From positions 2,430 to 66,429 of the forward strand of contig NW_013657607.1 of assembly GCF_000142905.1 (NCBI RefSeq): a stretch of DNA of 64,000 nt, read 5' to 3'. The stretch comes from Thecamonas trahens ATCC 50062 (Eukaryota > Apusozoa > Apusomonadida > Apusomonadidae). The notes beneath the pieces are model-generated. The model saw only the letters and a list, made by a program, of their open reading frames with translations. It was not told where the DNA came from and did not search any database. Below are positions 62,901-64,000 of this stretch, one piece after another. Made by a program: the position numbers and the translations under genes. The stretch's first letter is position 1, and each line of letters starts with the position of its first letter.

Positions 62901-64000
62901 CGTTTGTCCTCGAGCTCGACGAGAGTGTGCCAGGCGCCGACGCGAGCTGGCTCGACGCGCTCACGCTCTCGCACCTTGTGGACCACTCCGGGCTTGGCCA
63001 GCCGTACGTCTTTGGCCTCCCGTCATGGGTGGCTGCGTCGGGTGCGCCGGTTGAGCTGATGGAGGGCAAGACGCCCGGGGCGATGGAAGCCGGCTACGCG
63101 CCCATCAAGGTGGGCAAGGCGCCCGGCTCGCAGTTTGGCTACTCGGGCGGGGCCTTTATTCTCGTCCAGCACCTGCTCGAGGCGTTTTCGGGCGTGAGCA
63201 TTGTGGACTTGATGGAGGCATGGCTCCCGCAGCTCGGGCTTGACCCGACGACAGAGCTTGTGTTTGGCGACGTCGACGCGGTCCTCCCGGACGGGTACAC
63301 AGCGGTGGCTGGGGCGCGCGACTCGAAGGCGCCGGTCCCGCGGCTGCATTTTCCGGCGCTTGCCGCCGGCGCGTGGGGTACGCCGACCTCGATCCTCAAG
63401 TTTACGGCGGTGCTCGCGCAGGCGTTTGCCTCGCCGGGTGCGACGTACCCGCTCTCGCACGACACGGCGGTGCAGATGCTCGGCGCGCCGCTCGATCGCG
63501 GGGCGGTGGCGTTCCAGAACGCACGGGCCGGGCGTGGGCTCTTTGTGGTGCAGGCCGGATCGAACCGGGTCATGATCCACCAGGCGTCCAACGACGGGTA
63601 CACCGGCATCTACGCGGTGGTCTTCTCAGGCCCGGACGCCGGCTCCGGCTTTTGCACGGTCTCGACGGGCGACCTCGCCGGGGTGTACACCAACGTGGAG
63701 ATGGCGCGCAACGTGCTCCGCGGGCTCGAGTGGACGGGCGTGGACCTCGATGCCTTTGCGCCGCTCGAGTCCTTCGACCCCTCGCCGTGGCCGGCGCACC
63801 AGATCGTGAACCAGGCGTACCGGCAGCTGCTGTTTGCGGCGTTTGAACCGGCGGTGCCGGAGACCATTGCGCGGCCGGCATCGACGCCGATCCGCGAGCT
63901 CAACGAGTACGACGTGGCATCGGGCGCGGCGCTGGTGGCGACGTCATCGGAGGCCTTTGCGCCGGCGAGCAACCTTGTCGAGCCGCGGGTGGCGGTGTTT
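59969..64000 (+). CDS. Malate synthase / OHCU-decarboxylase-like / beta-lactamase-like fusion (3' end beyond window)
   Basis: An open frame of 1344 codons with no stop up to the window edge, starting MNFHTPFVSGATLQAQ. Residues about 60-690 are malate synthase (acetyl-CoA + glyoxylate to malate): FYVPKLENEEEAAYL at 295, ENPRAVFRVHEMMDALYPYF, GASLGWHDYLA with the Asp at 369, then VMDDLATTERSRWELWAEL at 574, equivalent to the conserved MEDxAT block with the catalytic Asp. Residues about 700-840 resemble 2-oxo-4-hydroxy-4-carboxy-5-ureidoimidazoline decarboxylase of urate breakdown: FHGDIGAAA (His 748), HEQAEQAG, KYGFKFLISAAGKSGAELL and IALRRL; the Arg usually following the FGFxFII strand is Ala here. 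Residues about 870-1250 are a class C beta-lactamase/S12-type serine hydrolase: SMSK (Ser 931, Lys 934), LVDHSGLG, GYSGGAF (Tyr 1058, YSN changed to YSG) and IHQASNDGYTG. No C-terminal peroxisomal signal can be seen because the end is missing. Confidence 0.85.
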   Translation, partial: MNFHTPFVSGATLQAQPHTPWPGSDRLAYTEPAGGKAAGSSAVAALVNVTTGKVLTRVYEAAAGALRAVLAARAGDRAAIDRWTRAAAAENAARGLSVGDDGYLSVLGVGACGRTPLGPLGEGWRTGGGAPVAPLPPHLRGFHVTLFGPPDSAKLAVNAMNAAGRKLPGEPALVAELVAAAGMVPKWGADDEDSKTPLFGDLAAAAHHLNACFDGSLETTDAASGKHYAIAPAEPAAGVFPSLPIKRIPGLDLPCLAVTIADEAAAGGRDTVPLHMLDLVAHVVANAHRPEALTFYVPKLENEEEAAYLSLLIGAVEEAIVALGVAPDYVPGTIRVILVLENPRAVFRVHEMMDALYPYFAGASLGWHDYLASTARLFAHDPQYSIPVKADPDIVIKHIKESHVMLADVVGARGGLKIGGMYGILPSSRELADPSMQVTLIGYVRDVVTQLKRGLDGFWVAHPDFVRIGIAIVQAWRSDALPALISALILDPASAAELEAFVAGPDIDGLAVDDPKYPRALLAADVGVSNVVANSDEAEVRYNIFQALQYLADWLVGNGCVALPTTVRGVAVRVMDDLATTERSRWELWAELFHGRVDVYDYLRFVEEELNYIRRDKTDGLKAVQVKWARAEKWYPVAANILLLLTLPTPDGSIIEFAPRLLLPFTLDAVRSAADPWAAATALEPAKFALPARVLRWRTLFAAIAHPRLALAFSHTNFPDAGRVAAYLLDEPDTRLTVDDVIYAADFHGDIGAAARAAAHEQAEQAGVAGSGLEGELVAGAEAYAAKYGFKFLISAAGKSGAELLAELNTRLHDSSPEAELAEASAQLTAIALRRLRGDDSVSASTAEWLVALAGSHGVESVGYACLSRGDTLLEPPTAAAESMIKHSVLEVVASRSDLEWRAPLPQVVEAQTVVAGASACPTSSLFQMASMSKTLGTALALEYFVGTASRFLPNAVPVVGFGLETPVAAMLAACGSPFVLELDESVPGADASWLDALTLSHLVDHSGLGQPYVFGLPSWVAASGAPVELMEGKTPGAMEAGYAPIKVGKAPGSQFGYSGGAFILVQHLLEAFSGVSIVDLMEAWLPQLGLDPTTELVFGDVDAVLPDGYTAVAGARDSKAPVPRLHFPALAAGAWGTPTSILKFTAVLAQAFASPGATYPLSHDTAVQMLGAPLDRGAVAFQNARAGRGLFVVQAGSNRVMIHQASNDGYTGIYAVVFSGPDAGSGFCTVSTGDLAGVYTNVEMARNVLRGLEWTGVDLDAFAPLESFDPSPWPAHQIVNQAYRQLLFAAFEPAVPETIARPASTPIRELNEYDVASGAALVATSSEAFAPASNLVEPRVAVF

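Overview
The window looks like nuclear DNA of a free-living protist sequenced as a draft. It is GC-rich, has no operons, promoters or Shine-Dalgarno logic of a prokaryote, and carries eukaryotic families: a Ulp1/SENP protease piece, a TDP2-like phosphodiesterase, a potassium-channel-type T1/BTB protein, an S10 carboxypeptidase, receptor-type class III cyclases and very large ankyrin, LRR and FG-GAP proteins. The major genes are essentially intronless. The mix fits an apusomonad such as Thecamonas, but that assignment is an inference from gene content only. A 752-base run of N (19606-20357) marks an assembly gap.

Layout. 1-2.7 kb holds two frame-broken relics on the minus strand (RNase III-like, M14 carboxypeptidase-like). 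3.4-25 kb is a cluster of LRR genes: three members of one LRR-ankyrin-coiled-coil family (3412-5979 minus, 10424-11979 plus, about 19606-22791 plus), a plainer LRR gene (23893-24930 minus) and at least three relics (12.5, 18.6, 23.6 kb). Between them sit a T1/BTB protein, a TDP2-like enzyme, a SENP relic and a large FG-GAP surface receptor (12825-18575). 26.4-31.7 kb is a multi-pass membrane protein with a long soluble tail. 33.8-42.1 kb has an ankyrin protein and a 2031-residue LRR/propeller protein. 42.2-49.6 kb has an S10 carboxypeptidase and a second FG-GAP receptor. 49.6-57.8 kb has two tandem receptor cyclases on the minus strand. 58.1-59.5 kb is degraded sequence, followed by an AT-rich island and then a long open gene running off the right edge.

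The most striking gene is the last (59969-64000): malate synthase, an OHCU-decarboxylase-like domain and a beta-lactamase-like serine hydrolase in one open frame. It physically links a urate-catabolism fold to the enzyme that consumes glyoxylate, the end product of that pathway.

Two general patterns recur. Repeats within genes are unusually uniform at the DNA level (78-bp LRR units, 459-bp ankyrin-region duplication, FG-GAP units, 42-bp Asn-rich units), suggesting ongoing expansion or homogenisation of sensor-like genes. Apparent frameshifts are almost all of the same sign, as if one base were missing each time, often beside a short homopolymer. Several broken genes are therefore probably intact in the organism; corrected, the first FG-GAP receptor would be about 1917 residues against 1913 for its intact paralogue.
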